A stretch of DNA of 64,000 nt from Pseudomonas sp. MUP55 (GTDB lineage: Bacteria; Pseudomonadota; Gammaproteobacteria; Pseudomonadales; Pseudomonadaceae). Location of the stretch: NCBI RefSeq assembly GCF_034043515.1, contig NZ_CP138214.1, forward strand, positions 4,278,001 through 4,342,000, in the 5' to 3' direction. The first letter of the stretch is position 1; every line of letters begins with the position of its first letter. This document shows positions 29,252-38,440 of the stretch, piece by piece. The notes under the pieces were generated by a model that saw only the letters and a list, made by a program, of their open reading frames with translations, ran no database searches and had not been told where the DNA came from. A program made the translations under genes and the position numbers.

Positions 29252-31643
29252 CCATCACGCCGTGGAAAAAACCCAGGCAGAACTCGCCGAACTGTTTGCC
29301 CGCGACCTCACGTCCGGGGTCGGGCGCAGCGTCAAGCATGACAGCGCCGCCAAGCACGTCAGTGGTGAGGCGCAGTACATCGACGACCGCCTCGAATTTC
29401 CCAACCAGCTGCACCTGTATGCGCGCATGTCCGACCGCGCCCACGCGAAAATCCTCAGCATCGACACCGCCCCCTGCTATGCCTTCGAAGGCGTGCGCAT
29501 CGTGATCACCCACGAAGACGTACCGGGCCTCAAGGACATCGGCCCATTGATGCCGGGCGATCCGCTGCTGGCCATCGACACCGTGCAGTTCGTCGGCCAG
29601 GTGGTATTGGCCGTGGCCGCCCGTGACCTTGAAACGGCACGCAAGGCCGCGATGGCGGCAGTGATCGAGTACGAAGACCTGGAGCCGGTACTGGATGTGG
29701 TCGAGGCGTTTCGCAACAAACACTTCGTGCTCGACAGCCACAGCCATCAACGCGGCGATTCGGCCGGCGCGCTGGCCACGGCGAAAAACCGTATCCACGG
29801 CACGCTGCATATCGGCGGCCAGGAACACTTTTACCTGGAAACCCAGATCTCCTCGGTGATGCCCACCGAAGACGGCGGCATGATCGTCTACTGCTCCACG
29901 CAAAACCCCACCGAAGTGCAGAAACTAGTGGCGGAAGTGCTTGATGTGTCGATGAACAAAATTGTCGTGGATATGCGCCGCATGGGCGGCGGGTTCGGCG
30001 GCAAGGAAACCCAGGCCGCCAGCCCCGCCTGCCTGTGCGCGGTGGTGGCGCGCCTCACCGGCCAGCCCACCAAGATGCGCCTGCCGCGGGTCGAAGACAT
30101 GCTGATGACCGGCAAGCGCCACCCGTTCTATATCGAATATGACGTGGGCTTTGACGACAACGGCCGTTTGCACGGCATCAACCTGGAACTGGCGGGCAAC
30201 TGCGGCTGCTCGCCGGACCTGTCCAACTCGATTGTCGACCGCGCGATGTTCCACGCCGATAACGCCTATTACCTGGGCGATGCCACGGTCAATGGCCATC
30301 GCTGCAAGACCAACACCGCATCCAACACCGCTTATCGTGGCTTCGGTGGCCCGCAAGGAATGGTCGCCATCGAGGAAGTGATGGACGCCATCGCTCGCCA
30401 CCTGGCGCTGGACCCGTTGGCCGTGCGCAAGGCCAACTATTACGGCAAGACCGAGCGCAACGTTACCCACTACTACCAGACGGTCGAGCACAACATGCTC
30501 GAAGAAATGACCGCCGAACTTGAAGCCAGCAGCCAATACGCCGAGCGCCGCGAAGCGGTGCGTCTGTACAACGCCCACAGCCCGATCCTGAAAAAGGGCC
30601 TGGCGCTGACACCGGTCAAATTCGGTATCTCGTTCACTGCAAGTTTCCTTAACCAGGCCGGCGCCCTGATCCACATCTACACCGACGGCAGCATCCACCT
30701 GAACCACGGGGGCACCGAGATGGGCCAGGGCCTGAACACCAAGGTCGCCCAGGTGGTGGCCGAGGTGTTCCAGGTCGACATCGACCGCGTGCAGATCACC
30801 GCCACCAACACCGACAAGGTGCCCAACACCTCGCCGACAGCCGCCTCCAGCGGCGCCGACCTGAACGGCAAGGCCGCACAGAATGCCGCCGAAACCATCA
30901 AGCAGCGCCTGGTGGAGTTTGCCGCGCGCAAGTACGACGTGAGCGAGGCGGACGTGGAATTTCGCAACGGCCATGTGCGCGTGCGCGAGCAGATCCTGAG
31001 CTTCGAGGCGCTGATCCAGCAGGCGTATTTCGCCCAGGTGTCGCTGTCGAGCACCGGCTTCTACAAGACCCCGAAAATCTTCTACGACCGCAGCCAGTCG
31101 CGCGGACGGCCGTTCTACTACTTCGCCTTCGGCGCAGCGTGCTGCGAAGTGATCGTCGACACCCTGACCGGCGAATACAAAATGCTGCGCACCGACATCC
31201 TCCACGACGTGGGCGCCTCGCTGAACCCGGCCATCGACATCGGCCAGGTCGAAGGCGGGTTTATCCAGGGCATGGGCTGGCTGACCATGGAAGAGTTGGT
31301 GTGGAACAACAAAGGCAAGCTGATGACCAACGGCCCGGCCAGCTACAAGATCCCGGCCGTGGCGGACATGCCGCTGGACCTGCGGGTCAAGCTGGTGGAA
31401 AACCGCAAGAACCCGGAGGACACGGTGTTCCATTCCAAGGCCGTGGGCGAGCCGCCGTTCATGCTCGGGATTGCCTCGTGGTGCGCGATCAAGGATGCGG
31501 TGGCGAGCCTGGGTGACTATCGTCATCAGCCCAGGATCGATGCGCCGGCCACGCCGGAACGGGTGTTGTGGGGGTGTGAGCAGATGCGGCGGTTACAGAT
31601 GGCGACAGCCGTTGAGACTGAAACCGAGACAGCTTCGCTCTAG
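29244..31643 (+). CDS. xdhB: Xanthine dehydrogenase molybdopterin subunit
   Basis: 799-aa catalytic subunit binding the molybdenum cofactor. Signatures of the family: GGQEHFYLETQ near residue 190, MGGGFGGKE (about 249-257), AYRGFGGPQG (about 366-375), GGTEMGQGL (about 489-497) and the catalytic glutamate in AVGEPPFML near the C terminus. Translation is probably coupled to xdhA (ATG inside its last codons). Confidence 0.96.
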   Translation: MSNHHAVEKTQAELAELFARDLTSGVGRSVKHDSAAKHVSGEAQYIDDRLEFPNQLHLYARMSDRAHAKILSIDTAPCYAFEGVRIVITHEDVPGLKDIGPLMPGDPLLAIDTVQFVGQVVLAVAARDLETARKAAMAAVIEYEDLEPVLDVVEAFRNKHFVLDSHSHQRGDSAGALATAKNRIHGTLHIGGQEHFYLETQISSVMPTEDGGMIVYCSTQNPTEVQKLVAEVLDVSMNKIVVDMRRMGGGFGGKETQAASPACLCAVVARLTGQPTKMRLPRVEDMLMTGKRHPFYIEYDVGFDDNGRLHGINLELAGNCGCSPDLSNSIVDRAMFHADNAYYLGDATVNGHRCKTNTASNTAYRGFGGPQGMVAIEEVMDAIARHLALDPLAVRKANYYGKTERNVTHYYQTVEHNMLEEMTAELEASSQYAERREAVRLYNAHSPILKKGLALTPVKFGISFTASFLNQAGALIHIYTDGSIHLNHGGTEMGQGLNTKVAQVVAEVFQVDIDRVQITATNTDKVPNTSPTAASSGADLNGKAAQNAAETIKQRLVEFAARKYDVSEADVEFRNGHVRVREQILSFEALIQQAYFAQVSLSSTGFYKTPKIFYDRSQSRGRPFYYFAFGAACCEVIVDTLTGEYKMLRTDILHDVGASLNPAIDIGQVEGGFIQGMGWLTMEELVWNNKGKLMTNGPASYKIPAVADMPLDLRVKLVENRKNPEDTVFHSKAVGEPPFMLGIASWCAIKDAVASLGDYRHQPRIDAPATPERVLWGCEQMRRLQMATAVETETETASL

Positions 31644-31652
31644 ACCGAGGCG

Positions 31653-31735
31653 CTGCCATCGGGGGCAAGCCCCCTCCCACAATTTGATCTGCGAATACAT
31701 TCAAATGTGGGAGGGGGCTTGCCCCCGATGACGGC
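31653..31735. repeat. REP pair inside the xdh operon
   Basis: Inverted REP copies (31656-31682 and 31706-31733) in the gap between xdhB and xdhC. The large hairpin could reduce read-through or protect the 3' end of xdhAB mRNA, tuning xdhC and guaD relative to the subunits. Confidence 0.9.
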
Positions 31736-31760
31736 CTGACAGACACCACAAGAGGTGACC

Positions 31761-32603
31761 ATGAACAACTGGATCAGCGCCCTCGCCGACCTGCAAAACC
31801 AAGGCGAACCCTGCGTGCTCGTCACCATCATCGAAGAACTCGGTTCCACCCCACGCAACGCCGGTTCCAAGATGGTGATCAGCGCCGCCCACACCTTCGA
31901 CACCATCGGCGGCGGGCACCTGGAATACAAGGCGACGCACATCGCCCGCCAGATGCTTGCCCTTGGCCAGCAGAACACCCACCTGGAACGCTTCAGCCTT
32001 GGCGCGAGCCTGGGCCAGTGCTGCGGCGGTGTGACGGTGCTGTTGTTCGAGCCCATGGGCCAGGTGCAGGCGCAGATTGCCGTGTTCGGCGCCGGCCACG
32101 TAGGGCGTGCGCTGGTGCCGTTGCTGGCGAGCCTGCCGTGCCGGGTGCGCTGGATCGATTCGCGCGAGCAGGAGTTTCCCCAGCAGATCCCCCAAGGCGT
32201 GCGTAAAATCGTCAGCGAAGAGCCGGTCGACGAAATTGCCGACTTGCCGGCGGGCAGTTACTGCATCGTCATGACCCACAACCACGCCCTGGACCTGGAA
32301 CTGACCGCCGCCCTGCTCAAGCGCGATGATTTTGCCTACTTCGGCCTGATCGGCTCCAGGACCAAGCGCGTCAAGTTCGAACACCGCCTGCGTGATCGCG
32401 GCTTCGACCCCGCGCAATTGCAACGCATGCGCTGCCCGATGGGCCTCACCGAGGTGAAGGGCAAATTGCCGGTGGAGATCGCCATTTCCATCGCTGGCGA
32501 AATCATCGCCACCTATAACGCCCAGTTCGGCCAGCACACCGCCAGCGCCGAACCCATTGCCAAATTGCTGCCGGTCTCACGCCGCAGCCAAGCCAAGAAT
32601 TGA
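31761..32603 (+). CDS. xdhC: Xanthine dehydrogenase accessory protein XdhC
   Basis: 280-aa chaperone that binds molybdopterin, helps its sulfuration and loads it into XdhB. The ATG at 31761 is preceded by AGAGGTGACC. N-terminal XdhC domain (VLVTIIEELGSTPRNAGSKM, GGGHLEYKA) and a Rossmann domain (FGAGHVGRALVP, about 98-110), then the conserved GLIGSRTKR near residue 195. guaD follows after 7 bases. Confidence 0.95.
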   Translation: MNNWISALADLQNQGEPCVLVTIIEELGSTPRNAGSKMVISAAHTFDTIGGGHLEYKATHIARQMLALGQQNTHLERFSLGASLGQCCGGVTVLLFEPMGQVQAQIAVFGAGHVGRALVPLLASLPCRVRWIDSREQEFPQQIPQGVRKIVSEEPVDEIADLPAGSYCIVMTHNHALDLELTAALLKRDDFAYFGLIGSRTKRVKFEHRLRDRGFDPAQLQRMRCPMGLTEVKGKLPVEIAISIAGEIIATYNAQFGQHTASAEPIAKLLPVSRRSQAKN

Positions 32604-32610
32604 GATAACC

Positions 32611-33915
32611 ATGCCCTTGACTCGCAAAGCCTACCGTGCCGCCATCCTGCACAGCATCGCCGATCCCGCCGAGGTCGGCATCGACGCGTCCTACGAGTAT
32701 TTCGAAGACGGCCTGCTGGTGATCGACAACGGCCAGATCAGCGCGGTTGGCCATGCCGGCGACCTGCTGCCGACCCTGCCCGCCGACATCGACGTCACGC
32801 ATTATCAGGACGCGCTGATCACCCCCGGCCTGATCGACACCCACATCCACCTGCCGCAGACCGGCATGGTCGGCGCCTATGGCGAGCAACTGCTGGACTG
32901 GCTCAACACCTACACCTTCCCGTGTGAAAGCCAGTTCGCCGACAAGGCGCACGCTGACGAAGTGGCGGATATCTTCATCAAGGAACTGCTGCGCAACGGC
33001 ACCACCACGGCGCTGGTATTCGGCAGCGTGCACCCGCAATCGGTGAACTCGTTCTTCGAAGCCGCTGAAAAACTTGACCTGCGCATGATCGCCGGCAAAG
33101 TGATGATGGACCGCAACGCGCCGGACTACCTGACCGACACCCCGCAATCGGGCTACGAGCAAAGCAAGACGCTGATCGAACGCTGGCACGGCAAGGGCCG
33201 CCTGCATTACGCCGTCACGCCGCGATTCGCCCCCACCAGCACGCCGGAACAACTGGCCCTGGCCGGGCAACTGTTGGGGGAATACCCGGACCTGTACATG
33301 CAGACCCACATCAGTGAGAACAAGCAGGAAGTCGAGTGGGTGAAGGCGCTGTTTCCGGAGCGCAACGGCTATCTGGACGTGTACGACCACTACAAGCTGC
33401 TCGGCGAACGCTCGGTGTTTGCCCATGGCGTGCACCTGTGCGACGAGGAATGCGCACGGTTGGCCCAGACCGGTTCGGCCGTGGCGTTTTGCCCGACATC
33501 AAACCTCTTCCTCGGCAGTGGCCTGTTCAACCTGCCGATGGCCGAAAAGCACAAACTGAATGTAGGCCTGGGCACCGACGTAGGCGGCGGCACCAGTTTC
33601 TCGCTGCTTCAGACACTGAATGAAGCCTACAAGGTCATGCAACTGCAAGGCGCGCGGTTGAGCCCGTTCAAGTCGCTGTACCTCGCCACCCTGGGCGGCG
33701 CACGAGCGCTGCGCCTGGAAGACAAGATCGGCACCCTGCAGCCGGGCACGGATGCGGACTTCCTGGTGCTGGACTACAACGCCACGCCGCTGCTCAGCTA
33801 TCGCTTGAAGCAGGCCAATAACATTGCCGAGACGCTGTTCGTGCTGATGACGCTGGGGGATGATCGGACGGTGTTGCAGACCTATGCAGCCGGCCAACTC
33901 GTGCACCAACGCTAA
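32611..33915 (+). CDS. guaD: Guanine deaminase
   Basis: Zinc amidohydrolase that converts guanine to xanthine, the substrate of the xdh products upstream. The ATG at 32611 gives 434 aa. Metal-site motifs DTHIHLPQTG (about residues 76-85), HISENKQEVEWV (about 232), HGVHL (about 272) and GLGTDVGGGTSFS (about 319). Last gene of the xdhABC-guaD unit. Confidence 0.96.
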   Translation: MPLTRKAYRAAILHSIADPAEVGIDASYEYFEDGLLVIDNGQISAVGHAGDLLPTLPADIDVTHYQDALITPGLIDTHIHLPQTGMVGAYGEQLLDWLNTYTFPCESQFADKAHADEVADIFIKELLRNGTTTALVFGSVHPQSVNSFFEAAEKLDLRMIAGKVMMDRNAPDYLTDTPQSGYEQSKTLIERWHGKGRLHYAVTPRFAPTSTPEQLALAGQLLGEYPDLYMQTHISENKQEVEWVKALFPERNGYLDVYDHYKLLGERSVFAHGVHLCDEECARLAQTGSAVAFCPTSNLFLGSGLFNLPMAEKHKLNVGLGTDVGGGTSFSLLQTLNEAYKVMQLQGARLSPFKSLYLATLGGARALRLEDKIGTLQPGTDADFLVLDYNATPLLSYRLKQANNIAETLFVLMTLGDDRTVLQTYAAGQLVHQR

Positions 33916-33936
33916 TTTCAGCCGCAGCACAAAACA

Positions 33937-34030
33937 AATGTGGGAGGGGGCTTGCCCCCGATAGCAGAGTATCAGTCACTGATTCAGTTGACTGACACAC
34001 CGCCATCGGGGGCAAGCCCCCTCCCACATT
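33937..34030. repeat. REP pair
   Basis: Inverted copies (AATGTGGGAGGGGGCTTGCC at 33937 and the complement ending near 34030) between guaD and the convergent GntR gene, the same family as those at 5709, 7035, 18331 and 31653. Confidence 0.9.
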
Positions 34031-34044
34031 TGATTGGGTTGGGC

Positions 34045-34809
34045 TTACAACTTTACCGAAGAGCGCCCTGGCTTCTTGGTCTGCAGCAAATGCGAGAACA
34101 CCGCATGCAAGTCATCCGATGCACTTTCCTCATCGAGGTTGAGCTTGCTGTCGATATGGTCCATGTGATGCATCATCAAGTCCACCGCCAGTACCGCATC
34201 GCGGGCTTCGATCGCGTCGATCAGCTGGGTGTGTTCATCGTAGGAACAGTGCGAGCGGTTGCCGCTTTCGTACTGGGCGATGATCAATGAAGTCTGGGAC
34301 ACCAGGCTACGCTGGAAGCTGATCAACGGCGCATTCTTCGCCGCTTCAGCCAGCTTCAAGTGAAACTCGCCGGAGAGGCGGATGCCGGCACCCCGGTCGC
34401 CACGGGAGAAACTGTCGCGTTCGTCGTTGACCATCTGGCGCAACTCGGCCAATTGCTCAGCGGTGGCGTGCTGTACCGCCAATTCGGTGATCGCCCGCTC
34501 CACCAGGCGCCGGGCCATGAACACCTGGCGCGCCTCTTCAACGCTTGGGCTGGCGACGACCGCGCCACGATTGGGCCGCAGCAACACCACGCCTTCATGG
34601 GCCAGACGCGATAGCGCGCGGCGAATGATGGTGCGGCTTACGCCGAAGATTTCGCCCAGTGCCTCTTCGCTCAATTTGGTGCCGGGTGCCAGGCGTTGCT
34701 CGAGGATCGCCTCGAAGATATGCGCGTAGACGATATCGTCCTGGGTTCCGCTGCGACCAGCCTTGCCGGCTCGCGGTTGTTTCTTGAGAGGTTGCAACTG
34801 TTCGTTCAT
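34045..34809 (-). CDS. GntR-family regulator (FCD type)
   Basis: 254 aa with a basic N-terminal extension, a winged helix (about residues 25-95; GTKLSEEALGEIFGVSRTIIRRAL) and an FCD ligand-binding domain (about 105-235; with the acidic/His positions ISFQRSLVSQ..., CSYDEHTQLIDAI). The ATG at 34809 is preferred over a GTG two codons upstream. It is convergent with guaD and divergent from the BenE-type transporter, so it may control either. Its ligand is unknown; a purine product is plausible. Confidence 0.88.
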   Translation of the reverse strand: MNEQLQPLKKQPRAGKAGRSGTQDDIVYAHIFEAILEQRLAPGTKLSEEALGEIFGVSRTIIRRALSRLAHEGVVLLRPNRGAVVASPSVEEARQVFMARRLVERAITELAVQHATAEQLAELRQMVNDERDSFSRGDRGAGIRLSGEFHLKLAEAAKNAPLISFQRSLVSQTSLIIAQYESGNRSHCSYDEHTQLIDAIEARDAVLAVDLMMHHMDHIDSKLNLDEESASDDLHAVFSHLLQTKKPGRSSVKL

Positions 34810-35144
34810 GGGCACTCGGGTTTGGAGAACGGCGGCGAATTAACGGTAATACGGCAACAGCGGGTCGCTGGCAAGTATCACCTAAAAACAGGGCACATTG
34901 TACACAACCCTATGCGCCAACACACTGTACGGCTGTTTGCGGCGTCGGCTGTATTGCAATGGGACGTTACGTTTGAGTTTAGGCTTGATTCCACGATTTC
35001 CCCACGCCCTCTTTGTAGGAGCGAGCTTGCTCGCGAAAAACGTCAACGATAAAGCGAGCTTCCTGAATAACCATGGCGCTCTCGGGTTTTTCGCGAGCAA
35101 GCTCGCTCCTACAAAAGAACGCCTGACACAAGGAACACCTTTCC
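34810..35144. other. Intergenic region between gntR and the BenE transporter
   Basis: Holds an operator-like near-palindrome ATTGTACACAAC at 34897-34908, suited to a GntR/FCD dimer, about 90 bases upstream of the regulator and about 240 upstream of the transporter. A REP doublet of a third family occupies 35014-35114. No further gene is evident. Confidence 0.55.
35014..35114. repeat. REP pair, TAGGAGCGAGCTTGCTCGCG family
   Basis: TGTAGGAGCGAGCTTGCTCG at 35014 and its exact inverse ending at 35114 form long inverted arms (about 25 bases each, GTAGGAGCGAGC...CGCGAAAA) around a 50-base spacer. Sequence distinct from the GGGGGCTTGCCCCC REPs. It lies 30 bases upstream of the transporter start. 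Confidence 0.9.
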
Positions 35145-36335
35145 ATGACCGACGCCACCCAAGCGCCGTTGCGCCCACTGGCCGACACCTCGCCATCGGC
35201 CCTCGTCGCCGGTTTCATCGCCATGATGACCGGCTACACCAGCTCGCTGGTGCTGATGTTCCAGGCCGGCCAGGCCGCCGGGTTGACCACGGCGCAGATC
35301 TCCTCATGGATCTGGGCGATTTCCATCGGCATGGCGGTGTGCAGCATCGGCCTGTCCCTGCGTTACCGCACGCCGATCACCATTGCCTGGTCGACACCCG
35401 GCGCGGCGCTGCTGATCACCAGCCTGGGCGGGGTCAGTTACGGCGAGGCCATCGGCGCCTACATTACCTGCGCGGTGCTGGTAACGATCTGCGGGCTGAC
35501 CGGCAGCTTTGAAAAACTGGTCAAGCGTATCCCCGCCTCACTGGCGGCGGCGTTGCTGGCGGGGATTCTGTTCAAGATCGGCAGCGAAATCTTCGTCGCC
35601 GCGCAGCATCGCACCGGCCTGGTGCTGGGGATGTTTTTCACTTACCTGATCATCAAACGCCTGTCGCCGCGTTATGCCGTGCTGGCCGCGCTGGTGATCG
35701 GCACCTTGTTGTCAGGCTTGATGGGGCTGCTGGACTTCAGCGGTTTTCACCTGGAAGTCGCGACACCGGTGTGGACCACGCCGCATTTCTCACTGGCGGC
35801 GACCATCAGTATCGGCATTCCGCTGTTCGTGGTGGCGATGACTTCGCAAAACATGCCGGGGGTCGCCGTGCTGCGCGCCGACGGCTACACCGTGCCGGCC
35901 TCGCCACTGATCACCACCACCGGCCTCGCCTCGCTGGTGCTGGCGCCATTTGGCTCCCACGGTATCAACCTGGCGGCGATCAGCGCGGCGATCTGCACCG
36001 GGCCGCATGCCCATGAAGACCGCAACAAACGCTACACCGCGGCCGTGTGGTGCGGGGTTTTCTACGGGATTGCCGGGGTGTTCGGCGCGACCCTGGCGGC
36101 ACTCTTCGCAGCGTTGCCCAAGGAACTGGTGCTGTCGATTGCGGCCCTGGCGTTGTTTGGCTCGATCATCAATGGCCTGAGCATCGCCATGAATGAGCCC
36201 AAGGAACGGGAAGCGGCGCTGATCACCTTTATGGTCACCGCGTCAGGCCTGACGTTGTTTTCCATCGGTTCGGCGTTCTGGGGGATTGTGGCGGGGCTGT
36301 TGACGCTGCTGATTCTGAATGGGAGGAGAAGCTAG
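35145..36335 (+). CDS. BenE-family proton symporter
   Basis: 396-aa polytopic membrane protein with about twelve helices, matching the benzoate/H+ symporter BenE family (GFIAMMTGYTSSLVLM, TIAWSTPGAALL near residue 82-93, VAMTSQNMPGVAVLRADGY near 230-248, PFGSHGINLAAISAAICTG near 268). There are no benzoate degradation genes nearby. The location next to purine catabolism raises the possibility of a different organic anion as substrate; this is inference. Confidence 0.85.
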   Translation: MTDATQAPLRPLADTSPSALVAGFIAMMTGYTSSLVLMFQAGQAAGLTTAQISSWIWAISIGMAVCSIGLSLRYRTPITIAWSTPGAALLITSLGGVSYGEAIGAYITCAVLVTICGLTGSFEKLVKRIPASLAAALLAGILFKIGSEIFVAAQHRTGLVLGMFFTYLIIKRLSPRYAVLAALVIGTLLSGLMGLLDFSGFHLEVATPVWTTPHFSLAATISIGIPLFVVAMTSQNMPGVAVLRADGYTVPASPLITTTGLASLVLAPFGSHGINLAAISAAICTGPHAHEDRNKRYTAAVWCGVFYGIAGVFGATLAALFAALPKELVLSIAALALFGSIINGLSIAMNEPKEREAALITFMVTASGLTLFSIGSAFWGIVAGLLTLLILNGRRS

Positions 36336-36396
36336 CTTCAAGCTTCAAGCTTCAAGCCGCATCAGCTTGCGGCTTGAAGCTCGTAACTTGCCGCTT
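36334..36396. repeat. CTTCAAG direct-repeat element with inverted partner
   Basis: Three tandem GCTTCAA units (AGCTTCAAGCTTCAAGCTTC, from 36334) followed by an imperfect inverse (GCGGCTTGAAGCTC). Related to the element at 23309-23373. It lies between the convergent benE-like and yggL genes and probably serves as their shared 3' end. Confidence 0.75.
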
Positions 36397-36740
36397 CAAT
36401 TCTTGGAATTGATCGGCTTTTCCGGATACCACACGTCCAGCAACGGGCTGACTTCAGCCTTGGTCAGCTCGGAACGGGTTTTCAGCCAGGCTTCAACAGC
36501 AGCACGCTGCTCTTCGGAGACCGAGCCGCGCTTCTGCAGGCAAACCAGACCGTAGTCATCGCCGCCGACATAGCCCAGACCGTTGGCTTCCATGGCTTCT
36601 TTGATGAATGCTTCGAGGAAAGCGTCGATAGCTTCTTCACTCAGGCCTTCGTTGAAGTCCAGGTTCAGTTCGAAACCCAGCTCTTGAAATTCATCAACGC
36701 ACAATTTTTTGCGCAGACGCTGGGAACGGTTAGTCGCCAT
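36396..36740 (-). CDS. yggL: YggL family protein (DUF469)
   Basis: 114-aa small cytoplasmic protein beginning MATNRSQRLRKKLCVDEFQELGF and containing YVGGDDYGLVC, both hallmarks of the YggL family. In E. coli the family has been linked to the 50S ribosome or assembly. The ATG at 36740 has GAGGATTG upstream. Confidence 0.92.
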   Translation of the reverse strand: MATNRSQRLRKKLCVDEFQELGFELNLDFNEGLSEEAIDAFLEAFIKEAMEANGLGYVGGDDYGLVCLQKRGSVSEEQRAAVEAWLKTRSELTKAEVSPLLDVWYPEKPINSKN

Positions 36741-36977
36741 TGGAACAATCCTCATAAGTAATAACGGGCGGCACTTTAGCAGTTTAAGACGGCAATTGCC
36801 CGACTCTCTGGGACGGGCGGCGCTTTGCCGATAAAAAAACCCGGATTCCCCGCTATCGTTCAGCTACAAGTAAGCTTGGGTTGGGGCATAATGCCGACAC
36901 TTTCGTGACCAATGAGGGATTTTTCTTCCATACCCCTCGCCTTTTTCACCCTTCCCAGCAGTAGGGTCTTATTTCTT

Positions 36978-38438
36978 ATGATCAAATCTTTACGTTCTGT
37001 TTTCCTCGCCGGCGTTCTCCTGCCACTGGCCGTTTGCGCCACCGCCGCCCCCGTCAATACCGCCCTGCCCCCCAGCGTTGCCCAAGCCCTTCAGAAGGCC
37101 AAACTGCAAAACACCGCGTTGTCCCTGGTGATGCTGCCGTTGAACGGCCCCGGAACGCCGACCGTATTCAATGCCGATGTTTCGGTAAACCCGGCCTCGA
37201 CCATGAAACTGGTGACGACCTACGCGGCCCTGGAAATGCTCGGCCCCAACCATCAGTGGAAAACCGAGTTCTACACCGACGGCGTACTCAGCGGCGGCGT
37301 GTTGCGCGGCAACCTGTACCTCAAGGGCGGCGGCGATCCCAAGCTGAACATGGAGAAACTCTGGCTGCTGATGCGCGACCTGCGCGCCAACGGCGTACAG
37401 CAAGTCACCGGCGACCTGGTGCTGGATCGCAACTTCTTCCAGCAGCCGCAATTGCCGGAGTTCAATGACGACGGCAACGACGAGAACAAGCCGTTCCTGG
37501 TCAAGCCCGACGCCTTGCTGGTCAACCTCAAGGCCCTGCGTTTCGTGACGCGCAATGATGCGGGCCGGGTGATCGTGTCGGTCGAGCCGCCGATTGCGAG
37601 CATTCGCATCGACAACCAGGTGAAAGTGTCCAACGCCAAACAGTGCACTGGCGACGTGCGCTACAGCCCGATGACCGCAGCCGATGGCAGTGTGACCGTG
37701 ACGGTCAGCGGCCAACTGGCCGACGGTTGCAGTTCGCAGACCTACTTGTCGCTGCTCGACCATGCCACCTACACCGCTGGCGCCGTGCGGGCGATCTGGA
37801 AGGAACTGGGCGGCACCATCCAGGGCCGCGACATCCAGGCGCCAGTGCCCAAGGATGCCAAGGTCCTGGCCCGTGCGTTCTCGCCGGACCTGGCGGAAAT
37901 CATCCGTGACATCAACAAATACAGTAACAACACCATGGCCCAGCAGCTGTTCCTGAGCCTGGGTGCGCAGTTTCGCAACGATGCCGACGGCGACGATGCC
38001 AAGGCTGCGCAACGCGTAGTGCGTCAGTGGCTGGCGAAAAAAGGCATCACCGCGCCGCACCTGGTGATGGAGAACGGTTCCGGCCTGTCCCGCGCCGAAC
38101 GGATCAGCGCCCGCGAGATGGCGGCGATGCTGCAAGCGGCCTGGAAAAGCCCTTACGCCGCCGAGTACATCAGCTCGCTGCCCATCGCGGGCACCGACGG
38201 CACCATGCGTAAACGCCTGAAAACCACCGCCATGCGCGGCGAAGCCCATGTGAAGACCGGTACCTTGAACACCGTACGCGCCATCGCCGGGTTCAGCCGC
38301 GACAACAACGGCAACACCTGGGCAGTGGTGGCGATTCTCAACGATTCCAAGCCGTGGGGCGCGTCGTCGGTGCTGGACCAGGTGCTGCTGGACCTGTATC
38401 GCCAGCCGAAGGCGGTTGCAGCCGCGCCGGTGCTCTAA
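36978..38438 (+). CDS. dacB: D-alanyl-D-alanine carboxypeptidase/endopeptidase (PBP4, DacB)
   Basis: Periplasmic class C penicillin-binding protein that trims peptidoglycan cross-links. The ATG at 36978 gives 486 aa with a signal peptide (about 1-24). Catalytic SxxK in NPASTMKLVTT (about residue 72), SxN in KYSNNTMAQQ (about 315), KTG in HVKTGTLNTV (about 427). The typical insertion between motifs 1 and 2 is present. The longer frame adds 22 residues ahead of the signal peptide and is rejected. Confidence 0.95.
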   Translation: MIKSLRSVFLAGVLLPLAVCATAAPVNTALPPSVAQALQKAKLQNTALSLVMLPLNGPGTPTVFNADVSVNPASTMKLVTTYAALEMLGPNHQWKTEFYTDGVLSGGVLRGNLYLKGGGDPKLNMEKLWLLMRDLRANGVQQVTGDLVLDRNFFQQPQLPEFNDDGNDENKPFLVKPDALLVNLKALRFVTRNDAGRVIVSVEPPIASIRIDNQVKVSNAKQCTGDVRYSPMTAADGSVTVTVSGQLADGCSSQTYLSLLDHATYTAGAVRAIWKELGGTIQGRDIQAPVPKDAKVLARAFSPDLAEIIRDINKYSNNTMAQQLFLSLGAQFRNDADGDDAKAAQRVVRQWLAKKGITAPHLVMENGSGLSRAERISAREMAAMLQAAWKSPYAAEYISSLPIAGTDGTMRKRLKTTAMRGEAHVKTGTLNTVRAIAGFSRDNNGNTWAVVAILNDSKPWGASSVLDQVLLDLYRQPKAVAAAPVL

Positions 38439-38440
38439 GG

